Shown: positions 43,069 through 51,438 of the stretch, one piece after another
Layout: every line of letters starts with the position of its first letter
Position numbering within the stretch: the stretch's first letter is position 1
Assembly: GCA_041663565.1 (NCBI GenBank)
Contig: JBAYMJ010000003.1
Coordinates: 9,168 to 73,167, forward strand
Origin: CAINOH01 sp041663565
GTDB taxonomy: Archaea; Micrarchaeota; Micrarchaeia; Norongarragalinales; CAINOH01
Direction of reading: 5' to 3'
DNA: 64,000 nucleotides
Translations under genes and position numbers: made by a program
Notes under the pieces: model-generated
What the model saw: only the letters and a program-made list of their open reading frames with translations
Told to the model about the DNA's origin: nothing
The model's database searches: none

Positions 43069-44538
43069 TCAGCCTGACTTCGTGAGCTTTGTCTGTCCTT
43101 GCAAATCCGCGGACCTGCCCACTCTCTGCACGTGTATCGTGTTCGTGCTTCCGGTAAGCCCGAGCGGGATGCCGCCTGTGACGACCACCAGGTCGCCGTC
43201 CTTCACCAAACCCGACTTGTGCGCGGCCCCTATGGCCTGCTGCATCGTGTCCTCGCTTTGCACTTTTGCCTTGAACAGGAGCGCGTGCACTCCCCGCACG
43301 AGGGCAAGCTTGTTGACCACGCGAACGTCGGGGGTGAGGGCGATGATTTCCGCGCCGGGCCTCTGCTGGGCAACCAGACGGGCCGTGAAGCCGCCCGTCG
43401 TAGGCACGATTATGGAGTCCGCGTCAAGGTCGTCGGAAATGCCGCAGGCCGAGCGGCTGATTGCGTAGCCCATGCTTGGCTTGACGAACGAGTCGGGCTG
43501 CGAGAGCGCGTGCGACACCTTCGACTTCTCCGCCTCGACGCAGATGCGCGCCATCATCTCAACGGACTTTATCGGGTAGCGGCCTGCGGCAGTCTCGCCT
43601 GAAAGCATCACCGCGTCAACCCCGTCGAACACCGCGTTGGCGACGTCTGTCGCCTCTGCGCGCGTAGGGCGCGGGTTCACGGTCATCGATTCGAGCATGT
43701 GAGTTGCGACTATCACCGGCTTTCCGACCGCGTTGCACTTCTGCACCATCTTCTTCTGCATCGCGGGAATCTGCTCTATCGGCACCTGCACGCCCAGGTC
43801 GCCCCTCGCCACCATCAGGCCGTCCGCTGCCGCGATTATGCGGTCGACCTGCTCGAAAGCAGAGGCGAGCTCGATTTTTGCAATCATGTGCGCATCCGAA
43901 CCGGCCGCCTGCAGCACATCCATGAGCTCGAGCACGTCCTCGGGGCCGCGCACGAAGGACTGCGCGACGAAGTCTATACCCCAGCGCGCACCCTCCTTGA
44001 TGTCGGAAAGGTCCTCCTTGCCCAGCGTCGGAAGGTCCAGGTCCGCGCCGGGAATGCACACGTTCTTGTTGGAGCCAAGCTCGCCGCCCACCTTGACCTT
44101 GCACCTGACCGCTTTCTTCTGGACTTCCACGACCTCAAGCTCGATGTTGCCGTCGGACAGGAAGATACTTGAGCCTGGCGCGACTATCTTGGAAAGGTTG
44201 GCGTAGTTGAGGCTGATTTTTTCATTTGAACTTTCCGCACCATCGCTTGTGACATCAATCCCCGCGCCTTCCACGAGTTGGACCTTCACCGGCGCCTTGC
44301 CGGTGCGGATTTCCGGGCCGCGCGTGTCCAAAAGGACCGCCACCTTGTCGCGGCGGCTCTCGTTGACCGTGCGTATGTTGGAAAGCTTCTGCTCGTGCGT
44401 CTTGATGCTCCCGTGGGATAGGTTGATGCGCGCGACGTTCATGCCGGCATCAGCAAGCTTGCGGATTCCCTCAAGGGATTCTGTTGCCGGGCCGATTGTA
44501 CACACTATCTTGGTCTTCCGGCTGTGCGGCTTTTGCAT
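43069..44538 (-). CDS. pyk: Pyruvate kinase
   Basis: 489 residues. Converts phosphoenolpyruvate and ADP to pyruvate and ATP in lower glycolysis. 'TKIVCTIGPATES', 'GMNVARINLSHGS', 'LLDTRGPEIRTG', the active site 'MIAKIELASAFEQVDRII' (Lys, Glu), 'MVARGDLGVQVP' and 'VMLSGETAAGRYP' are all intact. The N-terminus, B domain and C-terminal domain are full length. GGTGAT nine bases upstream supports the ATG. Confidence 0.95.
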   Translation of the reverse strand: MQKPHSRKTKIVCTIGPATESLEGIRKLADAGMNVARINLSHGSIKTHEQKLSNIRTVNESRRDKVAVLLDTRGPEIRTGKAPVKVQLVEGAGIDVTSDGAESSNEKISLNYANLSKIVAPGSSIFLSDGNIELEVVEVQKKAVRCKVKVGGELGSNKNVCIPGADLDLPTLGKEDLSDIKEGARWGIDFVAQSFVRGPEDVLELMDVLQAAGSDAHMIAKIELASAFEQVDRIIAAADGLMVARGDLGVQVPIEQIPAMQKKMVQKCNAVGKPVIVATHMLESMTVNPRPTRAEATDVANAVFDGVDAVMLSGETAAGRYPIKSVEMMARICVEAEKSKVSHALSQPDSFVKPSMGYAISRSACGISDDLDADSIIVPTTGGFTARLVAQQRPGAEIIALTPDVRVVNKLALVRGVHALLFKAKVQSEDTMQQAIGAAHKSGLVKDGDLVVVTGGIPLGLTGSTNTIHVQRVGRSADLQGQTKLTKSG

Positions 44539-44680
44539 CGAAAAATCACCACGTTAAGATAAGTATTTTGCAAGACGGGGTTTAAACGCCAACTGCATTC
44601 GTCAAAAGCCGAACTTTTTTGGGCCGCGAAAGGAATAAAAGTCCCAATACCCAATTGTTACTATCAATAGGTTGTTACAA

Positions 44681-44893
44681 ATGACCCACATCAAGAACGA
44701 GCCGCAGGCAAACTTCCGCTTCACCCGCGAAAGCAAGAAGATTAAGGGCGGCGACGACAACTGCTGGTTCGTCGAACAGAGGAACATGAAAGACCCCATC
44801 ACGTTCTTTGACATATTCGTGCGCGGGGACAACTTCGACCAGCTGTTCTACTACATAATCCTGCTGCTCGTGTTCGGCCTGCTTTTGATGTAA
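44681..44893 (+). CDS. Small tail-anchored membrane protein, unknown
   Basis: 70 residues. A charged N-terminal part ('NFRFTRESKKIKGGDDNCWFVEQRNMKDP') and one C-terminal hydrophobic helix ('QLFYYIILLLVFGLLLM') suggest a tail-anchored protein. The ATG at 44681 is chosen; a TTG at 44672 is possible. Divergent from pyruvate kinase. No family recognised. Confidence 0.55.
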   Translation: MTHIKNEPQANFRFTRESKKIKGGDDNCWFVEQRNMKDPITFFDIFVRGDNFDQLFYYIILLLVFGLLLM

Positions 44894-44958
44894 TTTGCCC
44901 GAAAGCAGAAAAAAGAACGCAAGGAAAGAGAATAAAAAACACCGAAGGCAAAACAATC

Positions 44959-45120
44959 ATGATGACCCGAAAGGCCGTTGCATTGAAATCGTTCTTCTGT
45001 TGTCGCTAGTTCTGACAGGCGCCTTAGCTGCCTGTACAAAAAAAAGCACCGCCAAGGCTGCGGGTGCTGCGCCGGGTTGCCGGCAAAGGAATTTCATCCA
45101 AACACCGCATAAGAGATTAG
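44959..45120 (+). pseudogene. Possible frameshifted small lipoprotein gene
   Basis: From the ATG at 44959/44962 the frame gives MTRKAVALKSFFCCR and stops. In the neighbouring frame the same bases continue as 'IEIVLLLSLVLTGALAACTKKSTAKAAG', a convincing lipobox (LAAC) signal. Joined by a one-base shift near 44985 they make a complete lipoprotein leader. A TATA-like GAATAAAAAAC (44931-44941) precedes it. The second frame has no stop before the tRNA, so the gene looks decayed; a sequencing error is the other option. Confidence 0.3.
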
Positions 45121-45125
45121 TGTAT

Positions 45126-45196
45126 GCGGAGGTGGCGGAACGGCTACGCGATCGCCTGCAAAGCGGTTTAAGAGGGTTCGACTCCCTCCCTCTGCT
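45126..45196 (+). tRNA. tRNA-Cys (GCA)
   Basis: Folds as a cloverleaf: acceptor GCGGAGG/CCTCTGC with one G-U pair; short D stem GCG/CGC; anticodon stem ATCGC/GCGGT with loop CTGCAAA (anticodon GCA); four-base variable region; T stem GAGGG/CCCTC with loop TTCGACT; discriminator U. CCA is not encoded and there is no intron. It lies 39 bases upstream of the cysteinyl-tRNA synthetase gene on the same strand. Confidence 0.93.
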
Positions 45197-45235
45197 TAAG
45201 GATGATGTATCCGGGCAGCAACGTGATTGGAAAAT

Positions 45236-46672
45236 ATGGCGCTCGTCGTGTTTGACACCCTTTCAAAGGGCAAGAAAAAGTTCGTCCCCCTGCACGAGGG
45301 AAAGGCGGGGGTGTACGTGTGCGGCATCACGCCCTACGACTACTGCCACCTCGGCCACGGCAGGTGCTACACCGCATTCGACGTCGTCCGCAGGTACCTC
45401 GCCTACCGCGGCTACGAGGTAAAGTACGTCCAGAACTTCACGGACATAGACGACAAGATAATCAAGCGCGCGGCCGAGGCGGCGCAGGACCCGTTTGCGC
45501 TATCGAAGAAATATTCAGACGAATACTTCACGGACATGGATGCGCTCGGGATAAGGCGCGCGGACGCCTACCCGCTTGTCACGCAGACCATATCCGACAT
45601 AATCAAGTTCGTCGAACGCCTCATAAGGAACGGCTACGCTTACGCGGTGGAAGGCGAGCACGGCAGCGGAAAGGACGTGTACTTCGAAGTGGCGCGTTTC
45701 ATCCCCTACGGCAAGCTCTCAGGCCAGGAGCTTGAAAACCTCCGCAAAGGCGCGCGGATAGAGGTGGACGAGCGCAAGAAGGCTGCCGAGGACTTCGCCC
45801 TGTGGAAGAGCGCAAAGCCCGGCGAGCCGAGCTGGGACTCGCCTTGGGGCAAGGGCAGGCCGGGCTGGCACATCGAGTGCTCGGTGATGAGCACCAAGCA
45901 CCTCGGCGACACGCTTGACATCCACGGCGGCGGGCAAGACCTGATATTCCCGCATCACGAGGACGAGATAGCGCAGTCCGAGGCGGCCACCGGGAAGCCT
46001 TTCGCAAACTACTGGCTCCACAACGGGTTTATAGTCGTCGGAAAGGACAAGATGGCAAAGTCGCTCGGCAACTTCGTGACCCTGCGGCAGACCCTTGAAA
46101 GGCACGGCGCGCGCCTGGTGCGCCTCTTTTACGTCTCGACCCACTACCGGGCGCCCATAGACGCCTCGCCCGAACGCATCGAGGAGCTGCGGCCCACGCT
46201 GCAAAGGCTCCTGGACACTCGGGCCCTGCTTGCGCACGAGGCGAAAAACAAGGCCCGGCCGGAAAAATCGGAGACCGACCCTGCAGTCAAGGCCGACGCC
46301 CACGTAATAGTCGAAAAGTTCGAGGAGGCGATGGACGACGACTTCAACACGCCCCTCGCGCTTGCCGCGCTCTTTGAGCTGAAGGACCTCGCATACGGGC
46401 TGGCAGCGGAAAAGGGCGCGTCGAGGGAGTCGTTCGCCTTCCTTTCAGGCACTTTCGAAAAACTCGCCAACGGCGTGCTCGGGCTTTTCGACGCAAAGGA
46501 GACTGAAGCGGAAATCTCGGACGCCGAAGTCGCGGCGCTCGTCGCACGGCGCGATGCCGCAAAGAGGACTGGGGACTACGCAACTGCCGACAAAATCCGC
46601 GACACGCTGAACAGGAAGGGAATCATACTGGCGGACAAGCCCGACGGAACGATTTGGAAGAGGGCGGCCTAA
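45236..46672 (+). CDS. cysS: Cysteinyl-tRNA synthetase
   Basis: 478 residues. Charges tRNA-Cys. 'VCGITPYDYCHLGHGRCYTAFDVV' carries the HIGH motif (HLGH) and the first zinc Cys; 'GWHIECSVMS' and 'GGGQDLIFPHHEDEIAQSEA' supply the other zinc ligands; KMAKS is the KMSKS loop. The C-terminal part ('EVAALVARRDAAKRTGDYATADKIRDTLNRKGI') is the anticodon-recognition domain. The ATG at 45236 is used; a TTG at 45227 is possible. Its last bases overlap the convergent gene by four. Confidence 0.95.
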   Translation: MALVVFDTLSKGKKKFVPLHEGKAGVYVCGITPYDYCHLGHGRCYTAFDVVRRYLAYRGYEVKYVQNFTDIDDKIIKRAAEAAQDPFALSKKYSDEYFTDMDALGIRRADAYPLVTQTISDIIKFVERLIRNGYAYAVEGEHGSGKDVYFEVARFIPYGKLSGQELENLRKGARIEVDERKKAAEDFALWKSAKPGEPSWDSPWGKGRPGWHIECSVMSTKHLGDTLDIHGGGQDLIFPHHEDEIAQSEAATGKPFANYWLHNGFIVVGKDKMAKSLGNFVTLRQTLERHGARLVRLFYVSTHYRAPIDASPERIEELRPTLQRLLDTRALLAHEAKNKARPEKSETDPAVKADAHVIVEKFEEAMDDDFNTPLALAALFELKDLAYGLAAEKGASRESFAFLSGTFEKLANGVLGLFDAKETEAEISDAEVAALVARRDAAKRTGDYATADKIRDTLNRKGIILADKPDGTIWKRAA

Positions 46673-47700
46673 GAAGAAAAACCGCCGACTGCACGGATGG
46701 CCCTGAAACGAGAAAGCATCTTGCCTGCCTTTTCCTTTGCCCTTTCATCAACAACAACTGCCACGACGCCTTTTTTCGGCTGGCCGTAAAGCACGACGGA
46801 ACCGAGCGGAAGCGCAAGAATTACAGGAAGGACTGCCAAGTCCTCTTCTCCATCAACAACAATTGCGGCAGGCCTGCTATCGAAAAGCGAACGCCCAACC
46901 GAGTTTTTTATCGCCGCAACGAGCCGGGGCGTGATTTTTCCTGCGGGGTTTGAAACAACAAGCTTCCTTTTTGCAAGGCCCTTGGGAATCCCGCAGGGCG
47001 AGCGCAACTCAAAGGCGTCGACTATCGCAAGGCCCGGTTTTGCCCCCAGGGCCGAAAGGTTGCGGAAAGTCGCGTCTCCGACGGTTGCGATGAAAATGGG
47101 CTTCAGTTCGTTTAGCCACACTACTGCCTTTCTTGCAGCGTCCGGCTCCGAAAACAAAACCCCGAACGGCCTGCGGAGCGCCGGCGCCAAAGAAGCGGGC
47201 AATGCAAGCGGCTTGGCAAACTTCCTGCCTGAAAGGAAAACTTCGCCCCGCCTATTCATCTGGCCAAGACGAATCCGTGTAGAGGATATCCTGCGGCCAT
47301 CTTTTGCCATTACAAAAGGACAGATGATTATGGCCGCTGCTGGCAAGCCTGCTTTTTTCCTTTTTTCGTTGATTTTCCTTGCACCGGGCAGCGTGCCCTT
47401 TGTCACCACGATTGCATCCGCTTTTTTCCATGCAGCAACGGGGCCGGAGGCATCGTGAATTTTAGTGATTTTACAACGGCGAGCATAATGCTTTTGGGCA
47501 AGATAATCGGCTGCGGATTTCTTTCTCTTGGAAAAAGGCCCGATTGCGGTTGGAAACCGCTTTTTTCCTGCCATCTTGTCATCAGTGACGCCGACAAGCA
47601 CCCTGTCCGCAACCGCAAGCGCCTTGGAAAGGAGTGCCTCGTGCCCCTTGTGGAAGCGGTCGAAAGTGCCGCCGACAATTGCAAGCTTGAATCGTTTCAT
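46669..47700 (-). CDS. Bifunctional phosphopantetheine adenylyltransferase / GTP-dependent dephospho-CoA kinase
   Basis: 343 residues in two domains. About 1-150: archaeal PPAT, with 'VGGTFDRFHKGHEALL' (nucleotidyltransferase HxGH) and 'ISSTRIRLG'. About 175-335: DUF359, 'ATVGDATFRNLSALGAKPGLAIVD', 'SNPAGKITPRLVAAI', 'VDGEEDLAVLPVILALPLGSVVLYGQP', the family shown in Thermococcus kodakarensis to phosphorylate dephospho-CoA with GTP. The last two steps of CoA synthesis would thus be on one chain. Convergent with cysS. Confidence 0.9.
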   Translation of the reverse strand: MKRFKLAIVGGTFDRFHKGHEALLSKALAVADRVLVGVTDDKMAGKKRFPTAIGPFSKRKKSAADYLAQKHYARRCKITKIHDASGPVAAWKKADAIVVTKGTLPGARKINEKRKKAGLPAAAIIICPFVMAKDGRRISSTRIRLGQMNRRGEVFLSGRKFAKPLALPASLAPALRRPFGVLFSEPDAARKAVVWLNELKPIFIATVGDATFRNLSALGAKPGLAIVDAFELRSPCGIPKGLAKRKLVVSNPAGKITPRLVAAIKNSVGRSLFDSRPAAIVVDGEEDLAVLPVILALPLGSVVLYGQPKKGVVAVVVDERAKEKAGKMLSRFRAIRAVGGFSS

Positions 47701-47743
47701 GGTACTGCTTCGGTTTAATTTGGCCGCCGCGGATTATATTTCA

Positions 47744-48421
47744 ATGGAAAAGCAAGAAAAACGAAAACTGGCAAGCACGGTCGTTGCCCGGCTTTCGAAA
47801 TTCCTGAGAGGAAAGACGTTCCTTGGCCAGAAGTCGGCCTACGGCCCGTTCGAGGTCCTGGTATCCACCATCATCTCACAGCGCACGCGCGACGAGAACA
47901 CCGACCTTGCAAGCGCCAAGCTTTTCGCAAGATACCCCACTGCGAAAGCAATCGCGGCCGCGAAGGCATCGGAAATAGCAAAGCTAATCCGCGCTGCAGG
48001 GTTCTACAACCAGAAGGCGAGGGAAATCAAGCAAGTAAGCAAAATCCTCGTGGAAGAATACGGTGGTGTAGTGCCTAACTCGCGGGAACTGTTGGAGGCG
48101 CTTCCAGGAGTGGGGCCCAAGACCGCGGGGTGCGTGCTCGTGTACGGCTTCGGCATCCCCGCAATCCCGGTTGACACGCACGTTTTCCGGATTTCACACA
48201 GGCTTGGGCTTGCTGATGCAAAGGCAAAGACGCCGGAAGAAACCGAGAAAGGGCTGGAAAAAGTCTTCGACAGGAAGGACTGGCTAGTAGTCAACGAATA
48301 TTTCGTCCGCCTCGGCCAGACGGTGTGCAGGCCGATTGGACCCAAGTGCGGGGAGTGCCCGCTGAAGGACGTTTGCCCCACTGGGAGGAAGAACCTGGCG
48401 GCTGAAAACAGGATGGGATGA
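47744..48421 (+). CDS. nth: Endonuclease III (DNA glycosylase/AP lyase)
   Basis: 225 residues. The helix-hairpin-helix 'LLEALPGVGPKTAGCVLVYGFG' contains the catalytic Lys, 'IPVDTHVFRISHRLGL' the catalytic Asp, and the [4Fe-4S] loop CRPIGPKCGECPLKDVC has the C-x6-C-x2-C-x5-C spacing. It removes oxidised pyrimidines. The ATG at 47744 is used; a longer open frame upstream overlaps the divergent PPAT gene. Confidence 0.93.
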   Translation: MEKQEKRKLASTVVARLSKFLRGKTFLGQKSAYGPFEVLVSTIISQRTRDENTDLASAKLFARYPTAKAIAAAKASEIAKLIRAAGFYNQKAREIKQVSKILVEEYGGVVPNSRELLEALPGVGPKTAGCVLVYGFGIPAIPVDTHVFRISHRLGLADAKAKTPEETEKGLEKVFDRKDWLVVNEYFVRLGQTVCRPIGPKCGECPLKDVCPTGRKNLAAENRMG

Positions 48422-48443
48422 GAGGCAAACCGGCGGCTGAAAA

Positions 48444-49457
48444 TCAGAGCAACCCTGAGCCCTGCAGAATCAGGAACTCGTCAGTTGAGATTTTCTTTCC
48501 CGCCTTGAACTTCTCGTAGATGGGCTTCGCCGCCTCGGAAATCTTCTGCTGGACGGCGTTCTTTGCGGCATCCTTCTCCGCACGCTCCTTCTCGCGCTCG
48601 GCGCGCTCAAGCTCGCGCAGTTCCTGCTGGTAGCCCTGCTCCTTCTCGCGCACCACGCCAACCGCCTCGGAATACGCCTTGGCGTCGGTTGCGGCTTCCA
48701 GGCGCGCCATGTCAAGCTGGGAGAACGCGTAGGAAATGGACTTGGAGAGCTGCTCGGCTTCCTTGTAGTAGGAGATTAGCTTGTGGTGGTGGCCGTTGGC
48801 CTCCTCAAGCGCAGGGTGAAGCTCCTTGTCAAGCGCCTCAAGAGGCTCCTCGAGAACGCGGATTTCGCTCCGGAGCGCACGGATTGCGCCTGACGCGTTG
48901 ACTTTCTTCACCGCAAGAGGGAGCTGCTTCTCAAGCTCGCGGATTTTCTTGGATAGCTCCTTTTCGGCCTTGGCAGAGCGCGCAACAGTCGAAAGCGACC
49001 ACTCAAGAGAATCAATCTCTGCCTTGAGCTGCTCGGCATTCGGGCCCGCGGGAATCTTCTGGACCTCGTCAAGAACAGTCGCAAGCTTCGCGCGCGCCTC
49101 CTTGATTTTCTCAATCATCTCGTGGCGCTTTGCGCGCAGGTCCTTGGTCTTTGCGTTCAGCTCGTCGCGGCGCTGCTTCTCCAGCTTTATCTTGGACGAG
49201 AGGTCCTTGAACCGGGCGATGTTCTGCCTGTTCTGCGTGACCAGCTCGGAGACCTGCTTCTGCGAGAGCTGCCTCTTTTCGCGTATTGCCTCGATGTCCG
49301 GCTTTGAAGGAGCCGGAGCAACAGTGGGAGTTTCCACAACTGCTTCTGGCACGACCGCTGGCGTTTCCGCTGCTGGCTTTGGCGTTTCGGCAGCCGGCTT
49401 TGCTTCCGCTGCTACTGGCGCAGTGGCATCCGGTGCAACAACGGGTTCTTCGGACAT
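48444..49457 (-). CDS. Archaeal coiled-coil protein (COG1340-like)
   Basis: 337 residues. An Ala/Pro/Val-rich acidic N-terminus of about 50 residues is followed by a nearly continuous coiled coil (about 55-300, for example 'RFKDLSSKIKLEKQRRDELNAKTKDLRAKRHEMIEKIKEA') and a short C-terminal domain 'PIYEKFKAGKKISTDEFLILQGSGLL'. The layout matches the large uncharacterised archaeal coiled-coil family of COG1340. Its function is unknown; it sits next to the histone-fold-like gene, 42 bases apart. Confidence 0.75.
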   Translation of the reverse strand: MSEEPVVAPDATAPVAAEAKPAAETPKPAAETPAVVPEAVVETPTVAPAPSKPDIEAIREKRQLSQKQVSELVTQNRQNIARFKDLSSKIKLEKQRRDELNAKTKDLRAKRHEMIEKIKEARAKLATVLDEVQKIPAGPNAEQLKAEIDSLEWSLSTVARSAKAEKELSKKIRELEKQLPLAVKKVNASGAIRALRSEIRVLEEPLEALDKELHPALEEANGHHHKLISYYKEAEQLSKSISYAFSQLDMARLEAATDAKAYSEAVGVVREKEQGYQQELRELERAEREKERAEKDAAKNAVQQKISEAAKPIYEKFKAGKKISTDEFLILQGSGLL

Positions 49458-49499
49458 GGGGACACACTTGATAAAAAGTAAATGGAAAAAAAGAAAAAA

Positions 49500-49955
49500 C
49501 TAGGCAGTCTGCTGGCTGTTCGATGGCGCCTGGTGCGTGTTCATCGCACCGGGCTGCTCGAGCTCGATTTCGGCGATGATTTCGTCGATTTCCGCCCGCT
49601 GCTTCTCGAGCACCTTCTTGATGCGCATTATGCGCTTCTGGTTCAGGTGTATCTCGCGGTACTTGCGTGCAGCCTTGTTGAAGTGCTCTACTGACAGCGT
49701 GAAGTACTCCTCGTTGTCCATGCTCTGGGCGATGTCCGCTATAATCTGGCCCGCAAGCTCGTTCGCGCCGACCTTGACGTCGCGCTTAATCTGGTGCTCG
49801 CGCTTGAGGTTTTCCTTGATTATCTTGACTACGCGCGCGTTCGGGAACGGAAGCGACGGCGACTCCGCGTCCTCGACTTCCTCGCCTTCGGCGACCTCGG
49901 CTGCGGCTTCCTGCGCGACGGCGTCTACAGTGGTCATCTCATCTTCAGCGGCCAT
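49500..49955 (-). CDS. Histone-fold-like protein with C-terminal coiled coil
   Basis: 151 residues. After an acidic leader, 'LPFPNARVVKIIKENLKREHQIKRDVKVGANELAGQIIADIAQSMD' followed by 'YFTLSVEHFNKAARKY' fits the three-helix histone fold of NF-Y/HAP-type archaeal proteins (about 33-105). A charged helix follows ('RIMRIKKVLEKQRAEIDEIIAEIELEQ'). It may bind DNA as a dimer, but it lacks the basic surface typical of HMf-like histones. Recognition is from motif pattern, so moderate confidence. Confidence 0.55.
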   Translation of the reverse strand: MAAEDEMTTVDAVAQEAAAEVAEGEEVEDAESPSLPFPNARVVKIIKENLKREHQIKRDVKVGANELAGQIIADIAQSMDNEEYFTLSVEHFNKAARKYREIHLNQKRIMRIKKVLEKQRAEIDEIIAEIELEQPGAMNTHQAPSNSQQTA

Positions 49956-50093
49956 GAAAAATCCCTCTAAAATACCCTAAAAAGTGCACTAAAACTCGCA
50001 CTGAGTATATGTAGCTTCTAATAGTTTTTAAGCTGGAACCAAACCCGCGGTTTACGAGGGAAAACCGAAGGGTTTTTTAGGTGATTTGAGCGC

Positions 50094-50648
50094 CTACAAA
50101 GGCGCTGTTTTCCCCGGTTGCAGGTGCCGACCGTGCATCAGCAAGTTCAGCCCAATGATTGCTTCCGCGTGTTGCCGAAAAGCGACCGCATCAAGATAAC
50201 CCAACGGCTTGCGTTCGCCCATCAGATTTGAAAAGCGGTCCGCGGCCTTGTCGTATAAACCATCCAACCGTTCCCTGCTCTCCGACCACGGCACGCCCTT
50301 GTCCAGGTTTTTCATCACCGCGGAATGAAAGTCGACTATGGGCTTGTTCTGACCCGAAACGCGCCGGCCGGCTTCGGAGCCTGCAGGCATCAACGACAAA
50401 TGCCCTACTGTCGCGCCCACAAAATTCCGTATGTCGGCCTGCTCCGAGAAGGACAGGGGACGCTTGTCCATAACGCCTATGATGTCCTTGAAATGGTGGG
50501 ACGCCTTAACCCGCGACTCGTTCAGGGCTTCGTTCTGCCGGCTGCCCAGGGCCGATGCGCCGGCGGCGTGCAAAGCTTCCGACACGTCGGAAAAGTATGC
50601 GGGTATGGGCCGGCGTTTGCCCTGGACGCGTTCTTCCATAGTCAACAT
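50094..50648 (-). CDS. Hypothetical protein coupled to the Bud23-like gene
   Basis: 184 residues, helical, His-rich ('ASHHFKDIIGVMDKRPLSFSEQADIRNFVGATVGHLSLMP', 'FRQHAEAIIGLNLLMHGRHLQ'). No domain recognised. Its ATG at 50648 shares a base with the upstream stop (TGATG), implying translational coupling to the methyltransferase. An internal ATG at 50639 is the alternative. Confidence 0.55.
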   Translation of the reverse strand: MLTMEERVQGKRRPIPAYFSDVSEALHAAGASALGSRQNEALNESRVKASHHFKDIIGVMDKRPLSFSEQADIRNFVGATVGHLSLMPAGSEAGRRVSGQNKPIVDFHSAVMKNLDKGVPWSESRERLDGLYDKAADRFSNLMGERKPLGYLDAVAFRQHAEAIIGLNLLMHGRHLQPGKTAPL

Positions 50649-51331
50649 CACACTGCCATCCTAACCCTTTCCTTTGCCGCCACGATAAATAGCTTGCGCC
50701 GAAGGGGGTTGTCGCAGTTGTCTATCTGCAGCCTCACCGCAAACCCCGCCTTGCGGAACGCCTTGCCCGCGCAGAAGGCCTCGTCCTCGTCCTTTGGGTA
50801 GAACTGGATGACTGCGCGGCCCGACGGTTTCAGGACGCGCGCAAACTCCCTTGCCGACTTGTAATACTCCTCAAAAGCGTCTTTTTGGGACTTGCCTGCG
50901 CCAAGCCACTGGAGGGCGGAGATTGAGATTGCGGCATCGAAGGACTTGTCCTCGAAGGGAATTTTGGTGAGGTTCCCGACCTTTGCGTCCACGCCTGCCT
51001 TTTCCGCTGCAGCGACCATTTTTGCGTCAAGGTCAAAGCCTGCGACCTTGAAGCTGACTTCCTTTGCAACCAGGCTTGAAAAGCCGGAGCCGCACCCCGC
51101 ATCGAGGAGTTTTGCAGGAGGGGAGACCGCCAGAAGCTCAAGCGCCCGCAGGGTGATTTTCCCCTGTATGTTCCGGATGGCATTCTTGTCGCGGTGGCTG
51201 TCCCCTTCGCCGCTTGCGTAGAAGTCCTCTGCAGAGCTGGCGTCCTCGGGCCGTTCGTGGCGCTTGGTGCGCGTACGAAAAAGCACGGGGCTTTTGGCCG
51301 GCCTGCGACCCTTGCGGGAGTTGGTTTGCAT
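50648..51331 (-). CDS. Bud23-like rRNA (guanine-N7) methyltransferase
   Basis: 227 residues. 'IRNIQGKITLRALELLAV', motif I 'LLDAGCGSGFSSLVAKE', 'GFDLDAKMVAAA', 'FDAAISISALQWL', 'ALKP-like' segment 'ARVLKPSGRAVIQFYPKDEDEA' and 'QIDNCDNPLRRKLFIV' track eukaryotic Bud23/WBSCR22 closely. Bud23 methylates small-subunit rRNA G1575 (yeast) and needs the activator Trm112; whether an archaeal Trm112 exists here cannot be seen. The basic N-terminus (RKGRRPAKSP) is extra. Confidence 0.8.
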   Translation of the reverse strand: MQTNSRKGRRPAKSPVLFRTRTKRHERPEDASSAEDFYASGEGDSHRDKNAIRNIQGKITLRALELLAVSPPAKLLDAGCGSGFSSLVAKEVSFKVAGFDLDAKMVAAAEKAGVDAKVGNLTKIPFEDKSFDAAISISALQWLGAGKSQKDAFEEYYKSAREFARVLKPSGRAVIQFYPKDEDEAFCAGKAFRKAGFAVRLQIDNCDNPLRRKLFIVAAKERVRMAV

Positions 51332-51438
51332 ATCAAAACAAAGGCGTATCTTGGTTTTATAAGCCCCGGCATTTCAAAAAATAAGTGCCGCAAAACGGCA
51401 ATGGCAGTAAATGCTTTTTTTGAAAACAGGTGATAAGA

